Positions 9,595 to 18,249 of a stretch of 64,000 bases of DNA are shown here, piece by piece (within the stretch, counting starts at the first letter, position 1; every line of letters begins with the position of its first letter). The position numbers were made by a program, and so were the translations under genes. The stretch is taken from the NCBI GenBank assembly GCA_963776935.1, contig CAVZOP010000007.1, positions 1-64,000 on the forward strand, given 5' to 3'. Under the pieces are notes generated by a model, which saw only the letters and a list, made by a program, of their open reading frames with translations, was not told the DNA's origin and did not search any database. Origin of the DNA: JALOLG01 sp963776935 (lineage in GTDB: Bacteria; Actinomycetota; Acidimicrobiia; Acidimicrobiales; Ilumatobacteraceae).

Positions 9595-10983
9595 ATGAGG
9601 CAAGGAGCACGCAAGGCCGCGGTCGCGATCACCTCGATCGCTACCGTGGCAGCATTCACGCTCAGCGGCTGCGGGTCCAACGGGGGCACGGGCGGCACCA
9701 GCGGTGAGCCCACGGATGGCACGGGCAACACCAACGGTCAGATCACGGATGCGCAACACGAAGAGGCGTTGAACACGCCGACCGAGCTGACCTTCTGGAC
9801 ATGGGTACCCGACATTCAGGATCAGGTCGACATGTTCATGGAGGAGTACCCGGCGATCAACGTCACGGTCGAGAACGTCGGCCAAGGACTGGATCACTAC
9901 TCAAAGGTGCGCACCGCTTCGCAGGCCGGTAGCGGCGGTCCCGACGTGGTCCAGCTCGAGCAACAGTTCATCACGTCGTTCGCCGTGACCGGCGAGCTGC
10001 TCGATCTCACGCCGTACGGTGCGGCAGACATCGGGGACGAGTACGTGCCATGGGTCTGGAATCAGGTCGTCGCCAACGGCGAGGTCCTGGCGATCCCGCA
10101 GGACTCGGGCCCCTTGGGCAACCTGTACCGCGAGGACATCCTGACGGCGGCAGGTGTGACGGAGCCGCCCGCCACGTGGGCGGACTACAAGACCGCCGCG
10201 GAGTTGGTGCGCGCGAACACGGACTCGTACATCTCGAACATGGCGCCGAACCAGGGCGCCGGTTGGGTCGGGCTGCTGTGGCAGGCGGGCGTCAAGCCGT
10301 TCGGCTATGACGGCGGCGAGGGTGTCACGATCAGCGTGAACAGCGCTGAGGCGAAAGAAGTGGTCAGCTACTGGCAGGACCTCATCCAGAACGATCTCGT
10401 CTCGGTCGACCCGGACTTCACCGACGAGTGGTACCAGGGTCTCAACCAGGGCAAGTACGCCGGCTGGATCACGGCCGCGTGGGCTCCCGTCTTCCTCTCC
10501 GGTGCCGCGGCTGACACGTCGGGTCTGTGGCGCGCCGCGCCACTGCCGCAGTGGAATGAGGGCGAGGAAGCCTCGGGCAACTGGGGCGGTTCAGTCAACG
10601 CGGTGCTCAAGACCTCGGAGAACCCGATCGCGGCCTACGAGTTGGCGAAGTGGATCAACTACGAACAGGAACCTGCGTTGCTGTTCGCGACCCAGCAGCA
10701 CTTCTTCCCAACCAAGATCTCCGTGCTGGAGGACCCGGAGTTCGCTGCTCAAGAGCCTGAATTCTACGGTGGGCAGAGGGTCAACGAGCTGTTCGCGGGA
10801 ATCTCCGAAACGGTCGACACCGAATGGGAGTGGCTGCCGTTCATGGAGTTCGCTTACACGAGCTTCAACGAAACGTTCGGGGCCCAGGTTGCGGCCAAGG
10901 GCGATCTCTCTGCAGGCCTGGATGCCTGGCAGGCCGCGCTCGAAGAGTACGCGACCCAGCAGGGCTTCACGGTCAACGAGTAG
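9595..10983 (+). CDS. Extracellular solute-binding lipoprotein (family 1, CUT1 sugar importer)
   Basis: 462 residues, starting 17 nt after the GH42 stop, preceded by AGAG. Signal peptide with lipobox LSGCGS (Cys about residue 24), a Gly/Thr-rich linker, then the SBP_bac_1 fold: TELTFWTWVPDIQDQVDMF, the DVVQLEQQFI strand, and YREDILTAAGVTEPPATW. Such proteins deliver oligosaccharides to MalFG-type permeases, here encoded next. Confidence 0.92.
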   Translation: MRQGARKAAVAITSIATVAAFTLSGCGSNGGTGGTSGEPTDGTGNTNGQITDAQHEEALNTPTELTFWTWVPDIQDQVDMFMEEYPAINVTVENVGQGLDHYSKVRTASQAGSGGPDVVQLEQQFITSFAVTGELLDLTPYGAADIGDEYVPWVWNQVVANGEVLAIPQDSGPLGNLYREDILTAAGVTEPPATWADYKTAAELVRANTDSYISNMAPNQGAGWVGLLWQAGVKPFGYDGGEGVTISVNSAEAKEVVSYWQDLIQNDLVSVDPDFTDEWYQGLNQGKYAGWITAAWAPVFLSGAAADTSGLWRAAPLPQWNEGEEASGNWGGSVNAVLKTSENPIAAYELAKWINYEQEPALLFATQQHFFPTKISVLEDPEFAAQEPEFYGGQRVNELFAGISETVDTEWEWLPFMEFAYTSFNETFGAQVAAKGDLSAGLDAWQAALEEYATQQGFTVNE

Positions 10984-10991
10984 CACGCGGA

Positions 10992-11017
10992 CGGCCCGGG
11001 GATCAAAACCCGGGCCG
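10992..11017 (+). terminator. Hairpin between binding protein and permease genes
   Basis: Perfect 9-bp GC stem (CGGCCCGGG / CCCGGGCCG) with an 8-nt loop, 10 nt after the binding-protein stop. It has no U-run. In this operon type such a hairpin usually lowers expression of the permeases relative to the binding protein. Confidence 0.6.
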
Positions 11018-11054
11018 CCCCCGCTGCACCATCACCTGAGCGAAGGAACCTGAG

Positions 11055-11941
11055 ATGACCAGCGCGATCCACCGGAAGCACCGCCTCGTTGCCTACGGAT
11101 TCGTCCTCCCATTCTTTGCCGTGTTCGCGGCGATGTTCATCGCACCGCTCGCCTATTCGGGCTACCTGAGTTTTTCGTGGACCGGCTCGTCGGCGACGCG
11201 AATTTCGTCGCCTTCGAGAACTATCTGCGCGCGTTCCAAGATCCCGGCTTCCTCGATGGCCTCGGGCGCACCGCGCTGTTTCTCGTGACACAGGTGCCCA
11301 TCATGCTCGGGCTCGCGCTGTTCTTCGCGCTCGCGCTCGACTCCGGTCGAGCGCGCGGCAGCAAGACGCTGCGGCTGCTCATCTTCTTGCCCTACGCGGT
11401 GCCCGGCGTCGTCGTTGTGCTCATGTGGGGCTACCTCTACGGGCAAGAGTTCGGACTCGTTGCCCAGATCATCGACGCAACCGGGTTGCCTCCAACCAAC
11501 TTCCTGTCGGATTCTCTCATCTTGTTCTCGATCATGAACATCGTGACGTGGGCGTTCGTTGGCTACAACATGATTGTCATGTACGCGGCGCTCAAGTCGA
11601 TTCCCACCGAACTGTACGAGGCCGCCGAGATCGACGGAGCGAGCCAATGGCAACTGGCCTGGAGCGTGAAGATTCCTATGATTCGGCCCGCCATCCTCCT
11701 GACCACCATCTTCTCGGTCATCGGGAGCTTCCAGATCTTCAACGAACCGAAACTTCTGGTGGAGATCGCGCCTACCGGGATCACGCAGTCGTTCACGCCC
11801 AACTACTACGCCTTCAACCTCGCGTTCGTGAACCAGGACATCAATTACGCCGCGGCGATCGCATTCCTGCTCGGCTTCATCATCATGATCGTCTCGTACG
11901 TCGTGCAACTGAGCGCCCAGAGAAGGAAGTTCCAGCAATGA
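11055..11941 (+). CDS. Sugar ABC transporter permease (MalF-like), one frameshift
   Basis: About 295 residues. The first membrane span (LVAYGFVLPFFAVFAAMF) is in one frame; at the T5 run 11172-11176 one T appears missing, after which YLSFFVDRLVGDANF and the rest read in the next frame. The EAA motif region is LYEAAEIDGASQWQLAWSVK. Six transmembrane segments are expected. The ATG start follows GAAGGAACC. Stop overlaps the next ATG (ATGA). Confidence 0.87.
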
Positions 11942-12840
11942 CTGCCCAGGCGACCATTCCGGCCACAGCGCCGCCCCGCAAGCCGTCCAACCGCGCGAAG
12001 CGCCGCAGCAACCTGCTCACGGTGGTGATGTGGTTGTGTGTGCTCTACTTCATCGTGCCGCTCATCTGGCTCTTCATGTCCTCGACGAAAGACAACAGCG
12101 ACCTGTTCACAACCTTCGGGCTGTGGTTTGGTGAGGACTTCAACCTGTTCCAGAACATTGTTGACGTGTTCACGTACCAGGACGGCATTTACTTGCGTTG
12201 GTCGCTGAATACGATTATGTACGCGGGCATGAGCGCGATCGGCGCGACCGTGCTCGCGACGATGGCGGGGTATGCGTTCGCGAAGTATCGGTTCCCCGGT
12301 GACAAGTTGCTGTTCAGCATCACCTTGGGCGCGATCATGATCCCGCTCACGGCACTGGCGATCCCCACCTATCTGCTGTTCTCGTCGGCGGGCCTCACCA
12401 ATACGCCGTGGGCTGTCATCCTGCCTTCGCTAGTGAGTCCGTTCAGCGTGTTCCTCATGCGCGTGTACACGGCCGATGCCGTACCTGACTCGCTCATAGA
12501 GGCTGCACGAGTGGATGGCGCGGGCGAATTCCGGATCTTCTGGCAGGTGTCCCTCCGCCTGCTCGCGCCTGGCATGGGCACGGTGATGCTGTTCACATTC
12601 GTGGCGACCTGGAACAACTACTTCTTGCCACTCATCATGCTCAATAGCGGGGATCTACTGCCGCTGACGGTTGGACTCGCGCAGCAGCAGGCGACCTCGG
12701 CGGCGGGCGGTGGCGCACAAGCGCTGTTCTCGACCGTGATCACCGGCGCATTCGTGTCGATCATCCCGCTGGTCATCGCGTTCTTGTACCTGCAACGGTT
12801 CTGGCAAACCGGTCTCGCGACCGGCGGTGTGAAGGGCTGA
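11938..12840 (+). CDS. Sugar ABC transporter permease (MalG-like)
   Basis: 300 residues, six transmembrane segments. The EAA motif reads LIEAARVDGAGEFRIFWQVS (about residue 185), the contact for a shared MsmK-type ATPase, which is not encoded in this window. It overlaps the partner permease by 4 bp and is followed 1 nt later by the second GH42 gene. Confidence 0.92.
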   Translation: MTAQATIPATAPPRKPSNRAKRRSNLLTVVMWLCVLYFIVPLIWLFMSSTKDNSDLFTTFGLWFGEDFNLFQNIVDVFTYQDGIYLRWSLNTIMYAGMSAIGATVLATMAGYAFAKYRFPGDKLLFSITLGAIMIPLTALAIPTYLLFSSAGLTNTPWAVILPSLVSPFSVFLMRVYTADAVPDSLIEAARVDGAGEFRIFWQVSLRLLAPGMGTVMLFTFVATWNNYFLPLIMLNSGDLLPLTVGLAQQQATSAAGGGAQALFSTVITGAFVSIIPLVIAFLYLQRFWQTGLATGGVKG

Positions 12841-12841
12841 C

Positions 12842-13448
12842 GTGATCTGGTACGGCGGGGACTACAACCCCGAGCAGTGGCCGGAAGAGGTTCGGGCCGA
12901 GGACACACGACTCATGCAAGAGGCGGGCGTCACCATGGTGAGCCTCGGCATTTTTCGTGGGCGATGCTCGAGCCGCGCAAGGGTGAGTTCGAGTTCGGGT
13001 GGCTGGACCGCGTCATGGATGGGCTGCACGCTGTGGACGTGCGCGTCGACCTCGCGACCGCCTCCGCATCGCCGCCGCCGTGGCTCACGCATCGCTACCC
13101 CGAGGTACTGCCAGTCACGAAGGATGGCGTGCGCCTGTCGGCAGGCAGCCGCCAGCAATACTGCCCGAGTTCGCCCGTGTACCGCCGGCTCGTGGCGCGG
13201 CTCGCGTCCAAGATCGCCAAACGCTACGCCGACCATCCAGCACTCGCGATGTGGCACATCAACAACGAGTACGGCTGCCACGTGAGCCACTGCTATTGCG
13301 AAACGAGCGCCGACACGTTCCGGGAGTGGCTCGAGGCTCGCCATAGCACGGTCGACGCACTCAACGAGGCGTGGCACAGCGTTCTGGTCGCAACGCTATT
13401 CGGAGTTCGCCGAGGTGCAACCGCCGACGGCGATGCCGTCATTCGGTA
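12842..13448 (+). pseudogene. Second GH42 beta-galactosidase, 5' fragment, truncated by IS remnant
   Basis: Starts GTG one nt after the permease stop with MIWYGGDYNPEQWPEEV, a typical GH42 N-terminus. One T appears missing in the T5 run at about 12953 (GIFSWAMLEP in the corrected frame). The acid/base motif WHINNEYG is present (about residue 140). A second frame change near 13386 gives AFWSQRYSEFAEVQPPTAMPS, after which the gene stops abruptly at about 13448, where a transposase remnant begins. About two thirds of the usual 650-690 residues, including the nucleophile, are absent, so it cannot be active. Confidence 0.85.
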
Positions 13449-13983
13449 AGGGCTCACGACAGGTCTGATTGGGCGTTGATGGTGTAGTTCCATTCGCCGT
13501 GGAAGTCGTGTGGGTGGAGTGGGACGGCGGCGAGTTCGGTGTCGGTGATCCGGACGCCCTTCGCGTACCACTCGGGGTCGTGTGCGGCTTGCACGGTGAG
13601 GCCGGTGGAGGTGGTGGTTGCGGAGATCAGTTCGATGATGGTGCGCAAGCTGGTGAGGGGCCGTCCGCGCCAGTTCATCGTGATGAACGAGAACATGCGG
13701 TGCTCGATCCGGTTCCACTTCGAGGTGCCGGGCGGGTAGTGACAGACCGTGATCGTCAGTCCTTTCTCAGCGGCGAGGCGGGCGAGGTGGAGTTTCCAGG
13801 CGCGAGCCGGTAGCCGTTCGAGCCGCCGGCATCAGCGGTGATCAACAGCCGCGTCGCGTTCGGGAACCGGGTGCTGCCCATCTGGTTCCACCAGGCCCGG
13901 ATCGATTCGGCCGCGAACTCGGCGGTGTCAGCGACATCACCAACCGACACCCAGCCTTCGTTGGCGTCGGCGTGACGACCCGC
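13449..13983 (-). mobile_element. ISAzo13-family transposase remnant (C-terminal half)
   Basis: The minus strand encodes GWVSVGDVADTAEFAAESI, WWNQMGSTRFPNATRLLITA, DAGGSNGYR and, after one frame change near 13800, LTITVCHYPPGTSKWNRIE, HRMFSFITMNW and HPHDFHGEWNYTI. This is the catalytic and C-terminal part of Rhodopirellula/ISAzo13-type DDE transposases; the DAGGSNGYR and EHR segments hold active-site acidic residues. The 5' half is missing: homology stops at 13983, exactly where the 160-bp tRNA-flank repeat begins. The 3' end, with stop at 13454, abuts the broken GH42 gene. Non-autonomous relic. Confidence 0.85.
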
Positions 13984-14143
13984 TGGGCTGCTGCCAGGCA
14001 CGACGCGTTCGCAGAGGTTTAGCGTTGTCGCCAAACGGAGCCCACTAGACGCTTGGATATCGGTCTGAGATTTGCCTCTGAACAGGCATTTCCTGTGGAG
14101 CGGACGACGGGATTCGAACCCGCGACCCTCACCTTGGCAAGGT
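13984..14143. repeat. Left copy of tRNA-Gly flank direct repeat (att-like), with tRNA 3' fragment
   Basis: About 160 bp matching 23739-23897 in the same orientation. The first 110 bp are imperfect (roughly 85% by eye); the last 50 bp (14094-14143) are identical and contain the CCA end, acceptor 3' strand, T-arm and anticodon 3' half of tRNA-Gly(GCC). After 14143 the sequence diverges from the tRNA, so this copy is a partial gene, as left by site-specific integration into a tRNA 3' end. Confidence 0.85.
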
Positions 14144-14153
14144 CATGAAAATG

Positions 14154-14208
14154 GTCTCCCCCGTCTCACCAGTCTCCCGAGCAGCGTGTCGTCTCCTCGC
14201 TAGTCTCC
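14154..14208. repeat. Cluster of five GTCTC direct repeats just inside the att-like copy
   Basis: GTCTC occurs at 14154, 14163, 14172, 14191 and 14203, four of them as GTCTCC. The first three are 9 bp apart. Short direct repeats close to a core att site are the usual form of integrase arm-type sites; that role is inference. The rest of 14209-14628 shows no gene or structure I can support. Confidence 0.4.
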
Positions 14209-14628
14209 CCAGTCCGCAGAGTGCACCCCTGTCGCCTCGCAACCGTTTAGCGCGCTAAACCACCACGAACTCGCAGAGCGTGCGTCCTCGCCGAACGCCC
14301 GGGAAGCAACGCAGCTCCGCCTGGTCGCCGAGGCGCACAGATCGCCGGATCACGCGCTCGTTCTCATAAGCGGATCGCCGGATGCTATCTGCATCTATAC
14401 CAGTGCGCGTTGGTACGCACGGATGATCTGCAGAGCGTGTGTTGTTCTTGGATCGCGTATTTCGGCGGTGGGCGCGCATCGGTAAGTCTGGCACGCCCCG
14501 CACTTAGCCAACAAACTGGATCGAGGTGATCACGCTGTCGTCGACGGCCACGTTGAGACATCGATCAACACCGGTAATCGCACGCGAATGCATCGGCAAC
14601 GTCACACCTCCCGAGTAGAACGGCGCAC

Positions 14629-15471
14629 ATGCTCGAGATGCTTCCTGGCCGTCGACTTAACGACGCTATTATGCGCACTGTTCAAGACGTGGCGACCGAT
14701 GCTGGTAACCGGCGGGCAGCGGGCCAACCGATTCGGGCATTGCACGAGTGGGCGACCAACACCGAGGCCGGGTTTCGCGGCATCATTCCGACCAGCGAGG
14801 TGCAACGACTCGTCTACACCGAGAGGTACTGGCACGCTGGGACCGTCGACTCGCACTGGCCGAGATCGACGACGCCTACCACCGGTGGACACGCGAATTC
14901 GATGAGCTCAAGGCATGGCGCCAGCGGTGGCTCATCGAGCAACGCGATGATGATTGTCTCCGACACGTCCGTGATCCTGCGCGCCCAGGGTTCGATCGCC
15001 AGCATTGAGTGGTTCAAGCTCGTCGGCGCCGGCAAGCAAGATCCGGTTCGGGTGGTCATCCCGCTCGTCGTCCTCGATGAGCTCGAGAACCAGAAAGACC
15101 GCGGCGAGAACAAGGCACAAGAAGGTCAAGAGCACTCCCCGCGCGTCAAGGCTCGTCATGCCCTGCGAGACCTCGCAGCGCTGTTCGCCACCCGCATGTT
15201 GCCCACGCAGCCGACTGAGGTACCCGTCGAGTACGTCGTCGCTGCGCGGCCCACCGTTGAGGTGCTCGAAGATCCGCCCGGGGGTCACGTCCGCTACCCG
15301 CGTGCCGACGATGAACTCATCCGCCGAGCCGTGCATCTGCGCAACACCACCGGCCGCCGAGTCGTCCTCGTCACCTATGACGTTGCGATGTCCATCCGGG
15401 CGCAGATCGAGGAACTCAGCGTTGTACTTCATGATGGCGCGGGCGGCGCCGTGCCGCTCAATTTCCAGTGA
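14629..15471 (+). CDS. PIN-domain protein with conserved N-terminal region (two compensating frame changes)
   Basis: 281 codons. The N-terminal part (IRALHEWATNTEAGFRGIIP, then RLVYTERYW) and the C-terminal PIN domain (IVSDTSVILRAQG; VRVVIPLVVLDELENQKDRG; YPRADDELIRRAVHLRNTTG; VVLVTYDVAMSIRA) are in one frame. Between about 14835 and 14945 the protein-like sequence instead runs in another frame (RRLALAEIDDAYHRWTREFD), so two opposite indels probably flank that stretch. PIN active-site acids are visible: D of VSDTS, E of LDELE, DD of ADDE, D of TYD. I recall actinobacterial PIN proteins with this same layout. No antitoxin-like partner is adjacent, so a ribonuclease outside the classical VapBC arrangement is the best guess. 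Confidence 0.72.
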   Translation: MLEMLPGRRLNDAIMRTVQDVATDAGNRRAAGQPIRALHEWATNTEAGFRGIIPTSEVQRLVYTERYWHAGTVDSHWPRSTTPTTGGHANSMSSRHGASGGSSSNAMMIVSDTSVILRAQGSIASIEWFKLVGAGKQDPVRVVIPLVVLDELENQKDRGENKAQEGQEHSPRVKARHALRDLAALFATRMLPTQPTEVPVEYVVAARPTVEVLEDPPGGHVRYPRADDELIRRAVHLRNTTGRRVVLVTYDVAMSIRAQIEELSVVLHDGAGGAVPLNFQ

Positions 15472-15537
15472 CCAGCTCGAGGCGTGGATCCGAAGGCGGT
15501 CGATCATCGAGTCGCACCGATGCACGACCATCAGTGT

Positions 15538-15707
15538 CATGAACGACCACGACTTCTGCCACTCTGAGTGCGGCCGACGTCGTCGCCCTACTCAACTTCA
15601 TCGACCGTGCTCTCGGCGACGACGCAGACCTTCGCGAAGAGCTGCGGATGCGCGGCCTCGACTGCGACGCAGCGAACGGAGTGCCCCGACAACCTCGTCG
15701 GCGGCTA
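15538..15707 (+). other. Possible small ORF after the PIN gene
   Basis: The frame reading LSAADVVALLNFIDRALGDD and then ADLREELRMRGLDCDA looks protein-like (short helical, acidic). The nearest ATG (15538) is one base out of frame with it. It may be a small gene with an indel, or chance. No family recognised. Confidence 0.25.
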
Positions 15708-15764
15708 ATCGCGCGAACAAACGCATCGCGGGCAGCTGAGCTGTGGTCTCCTCGGCAACTGAGC

Positions 15765-16028
15765 CTAGTTGATCGTGCTGACCGCTGCCCGCACCGCGTC
15801 GGCGCGGCCGTCCAGATCGATGGCGACGAACCAATTGCCAGAGCTCTCGACGCGTAGCTGTGCAGGTGACTTGACCTGGCGGCCGCCGTAACCCCGGTAG
15901 TTGAGGCCACGCGTGTAGCGGGCGTAGTTGTAGCTGTCGACGAGGTGCACGTTCGCTTGCTTGTCGAGCTCGACCGTCACGGTGGTGCCGGCGGCGATGT
16001 GGCCGAGATTGAACTTGAGATGGTGCAT
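15765..16028 (-). CDS. DUF1883 domain protein
   Basis: 87 residues, about the length of one DUF1883 domain. MHHLKFNLGHIAAGTTVTVE, then LDKQANVHLVDSYNYARY, a GGRQVKSPAQLR strand and GNWFVAIDLDG match the domain's beta-rich consensus. The start follows GGGGAG at 6 nt. In other bacteria I know DUF1883 as the N-terminal part of proteins that end in a TIR domain; here it stands alone, and a separate TIR gene lies 2.2 kb upstream on the same strand. It is last in a run of four minus-strand genes (16572 onwards). Confidence 0.82.
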   Translation of the reverse strand: MHHLKFNLGHIAAGTTVTVELDKQANVHLVDSYNYARYTRGLNYRGYGGRQVKSPAQLRVESSGNWFVAIDLDGRADAVRAAVSTIN

Positions 16029-16142
16029 TGATGTCTCCCCTTCAGGGGCTGGACTTCACGTTGGACGATGAACGAAAGGTCCACACGTGATGCCCGCTTG
16101 GCACGACCCAACGCGTCGTCGGGTCATGCCAGCGGCGGCACG

Positions 16143-16358
16143 TCAGACGCGCTGGGTGATGGTTCCGCCGGGGTTGCGGCGTGCGGTTGCTTCGGTGACG
16201 AAGCGGCCCGTACTCGCCGAGCGGCTGACGGGCGTGTTGTTCCGGGTGCTCCCGCCGACCCGCTCCGTGGTCGTGCGGGCCGGGTGGCGCTGGGCGGTCC
16301 CTCGAGTAACGAAACGTCCGGTCGATGCGCTGCGGTGGACGGTGTGTCCTTTGGCCAT
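16143..16358 (-). CDS. Small basic protein with two RSASTGRFVT repeats
   Basis: 71 residues. Two tandem units of about 30 residues: HRSASTGRFVTRGTAQRHPA (about 8-27) and SRSASTGRFVTEATARRNPG (about 45-64), each followed by a TTTERV/TITQRV tail. Single copies of this unit are common in small proteins of phages and bacteria that databases often mislabel as transporters; function unknown. RBS AAGGAG 11 nt upstream. The protein has no membrane segment or signal. Confidence 0.65.
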   Translation of the reverse strand: MAKGHTVHRSASTGRFVTRGTAQRHPARTTTERVGGSTRNNTPVSRSASTGRFVTEATARRNPGGTITQRV

Positions 16359-16377
16359 GGTGGTGTGTTCTCCTTGA

Positions 16378-16497
16378 TCAGCGGCGGGTGAGGGTGACGC
16401 GGGTGGTCAACTTGACCGGCACGTATCGCGTGCCGGTTGAGGTACGGACCGGCACCCTGCGGGTCGTGGTTCGGGTGATCGTGCGGCTGGTCGCCAT
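16378..16497 (-). CDS. 39-residue Thr/Arg-rich basic peptide
   Basis: A short ORF on the minus strand: MATSRTITRTTTRRVPVRTS followed by TGTRYVPVKLTTRVTLTRR. It has AAAGGA 9 nt upstream, starts 75 nt downstream of the sigma-like gene stop and ends 20 nt before the RSASTGRFV gene, so it fits in the same transcription unit. About one quarter Arg/Lys and one third Thr. No family recognised. Confidence 0.5.
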   Translation of the reverse strand: MATSRTITRTTTRRVPVRTSTGTRYVPVKLTTRVTLTRR

Positions 16498-16571
16498 GGT
16501 CTGATGTCCTTTCACCGTTGGGTTGTTGTGACGGACCTATGTCTGGCAGCGACGATTCGCCAGCAGGTTTC

Positions 16572-17690
16572 TCAGCTGACACGGCGGTCGAGTTGTTGCT
16601 CGAGGACCATGCGTCGCTTGATGGTCTTGCGGCCGTTCTTCAGTCGGTACTCCACTTGCGGCACCGTCATTTCGACTTCGGCGCTGATCTCCGGGTCGGT
16701 CCAGCCGCTGCAGTCGAGTCGGAGCACCTCCGCGATCTCCTCGCCGACCAACTCCATGTACCGGTCGAACTCGACGGCGCCGAGCACGTCGTCGGGTTGT
16801 CCGACGATGTCGCCGCGGCATCCTGAGACCTGTTGCATCGCTTCCCGCTCGCGACGCATCTGGGTGCGCCAGGCTCGCCACGCTGTGGGGAGTCGAAGCA
16901 CGGCGAGGTTGGTCGCCCACGTCCGAATCGCGGCGCCTCCGTCCACCGTCCACATCCCTGTCGCGAGCTGATCACGCAGTACAGGCATCATCGCTTGCAC
17001 GGTGCGTTCGGCCATGGCCTGCGCAGCGTCGTGCGGCACTCCGTTCGCCGGCGTCTGCAAATCGAGTGCTGGATGACCGCCGAGCTGCACGTACCACGAC
17101 CAGACGTTCCCTTTGCGGATCATGGAGGCGACGACCTTCGTCGTGTACAGCCACACGTGCTCTTTGATCTCGGTCCAGGCCGGACCGTCCTCGTTGCCGT
17201 CGCTGAGCTCGAACTGAAGATAAAGGACCCGATCCGCATCAGTGAGTTTCGGCTCGTAGGGCGCCCCGCCTCCGGTTATAAGAACGGCTCGTTCGGCCGG
17301 TCGGAGGCGGAGTCGAATGATCCATGAGCGGAGTTGAGTAACGGCGACTCGATAACTAGCTCGTCCCTCGCTACTCATCGACCCGTCGTATGGCGACATG
17401 CGAGAGCACCATGAACTTTTTCGGAAAGCGTCGAAAAGCTCTGTGACCAGGAGCGACGCACACCCACCACCATCCCGTAACAGCGCTGGATTGTCGAAGA
17501 GATCCAACAGGCTGTTCGTAGATGCCGGGCATCGGCAGGGACTTGTCGGTCGTGGCACGATGAGCCGTGCCGGAACGCGACGCCGGGCTTCGGCGGTGAA
17601 ATCGGCGCCGACGCTGTGTGACCTGTACGCGTCGGCACGCATGACGAGCATCCTGCCCAGCAGAAGGTCGATGTCATCGTTGTCAGGCAT
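16572..17690 (-). CDS. Sigma-70-like regulator with long N-terminal extension
   Basis: 372 residues. The C-terminus reads WTDPEISAEVEMTVPQVEYR then LKNGRKTIKRRM, a helix-turn-helix like sigma region 4. Upstream, AERTVQAMMPVLRDQLATGM with GGAAIRTWATNLAVLRLPTA and WRAWR resembles region 2 of actinobacterial ECF-like sigma factors (the GASLrTyFvg..cvlrF pattern). The first about 190 residues are not recognised. It heads the minus-strand run with the 39-aa peptide, repeat protein and DUF1883 gene, so it may control them. The start ATG has no clear RBS. Confidence 0.55.
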   Translation of the reverse strand: MPDNDDIDLLLGRMLVMRADAYRSHSVGADFTAEARRRVPARLIVPRPTSPCRCPASTNSLLDLFDNPALLRDGGGCASLLVTELFDAFRKSSWCSRMSPYDGSMSSEGRASYRVAVTQLRSWIIRLRLRPAERAVLITGGGAPYEPKLTDADRVLYLQFELSDGNEDGPAWTEIKEHVWLYTTKVVASMIRKGNVWSWYVQLGGHPALDLQTPANGVPHDAAQAMAERTVQAMMPVLRDQLATGMWTVDGGAAIRTWATNLAVLRLPTAWRAWRTQMRREREAMQQVSGCRGDIVGQPDDVLGAVEFDRYMELVGEEIAEVLRLDCSGWTDPEISAEVEMTVPQVEYRLKNGRKTIKRRMVLEQQLDRRVS

Positions 17691-18249
17691 TCAAGATCGA
17701 TCGTACGACGAGGGTGTGACAGCAATAGGCGCTTCGACGGGCCAGGACGCTACGCGCTGCGAAACGCGTCGAGGCTGACGGCAAGTCGTTGAACACGCGC
17801 AAGTCGAATCCTCAGGCCTTGCTCAGTGGACCGGCAGGAACCGCAGTCAGGGCGTTCGCGAGCAGACCGATCTGTGCCAGCCACGAAATCGGCGATCAGC
17901 GCAGAAACACGCGGCGCAGAACGACGCCACCGTCATTGACGGACGACGCGTCCTATCGGCGCCTCGGATTCAAAGCGACCGGGTTGTTCGGTGGATCGGA
18001 CGCTCACGGAGACCAATCGTTGAGTGCGCGTCGCGTCTGAGCGTCCCTCGACAGGGTTGCGTAGTTGAGCGATCGATTAGCGACTCTCCCGGTGCGGAGG
18101 CAGCGCCGGCACCCTACGTCGGCCCACGCGTGACCCAGGAAGCGCGGGCTGAAGCTCTCGACATTCAACGGGTCGGTGAGATGGGCGGCTGAAGCCTCAC
18201 ATCATCGACATCTCAGCCATCGCCGCGCCCGGCGTCGGCAGGCCCTTCC
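17691..18249. other. 559-bp gap without a supported gene
   Basis: Short open frames exist on both strands but none has protein-like composition, an RBS and a family resemblance. No tRNA, repeat array or hairpin stands out. It separates the sigma-like gene from the TIR gene. Confidence 0.5.

Noticed and set aside
14629..15707. VapBC-type toxin-antitoxin module for the PIN gene
   Set aside because: The PIN protein is about twice VapC length with an N-terminal extension, and no AbrB/RHH-type antitoxin ORF is adjacent.
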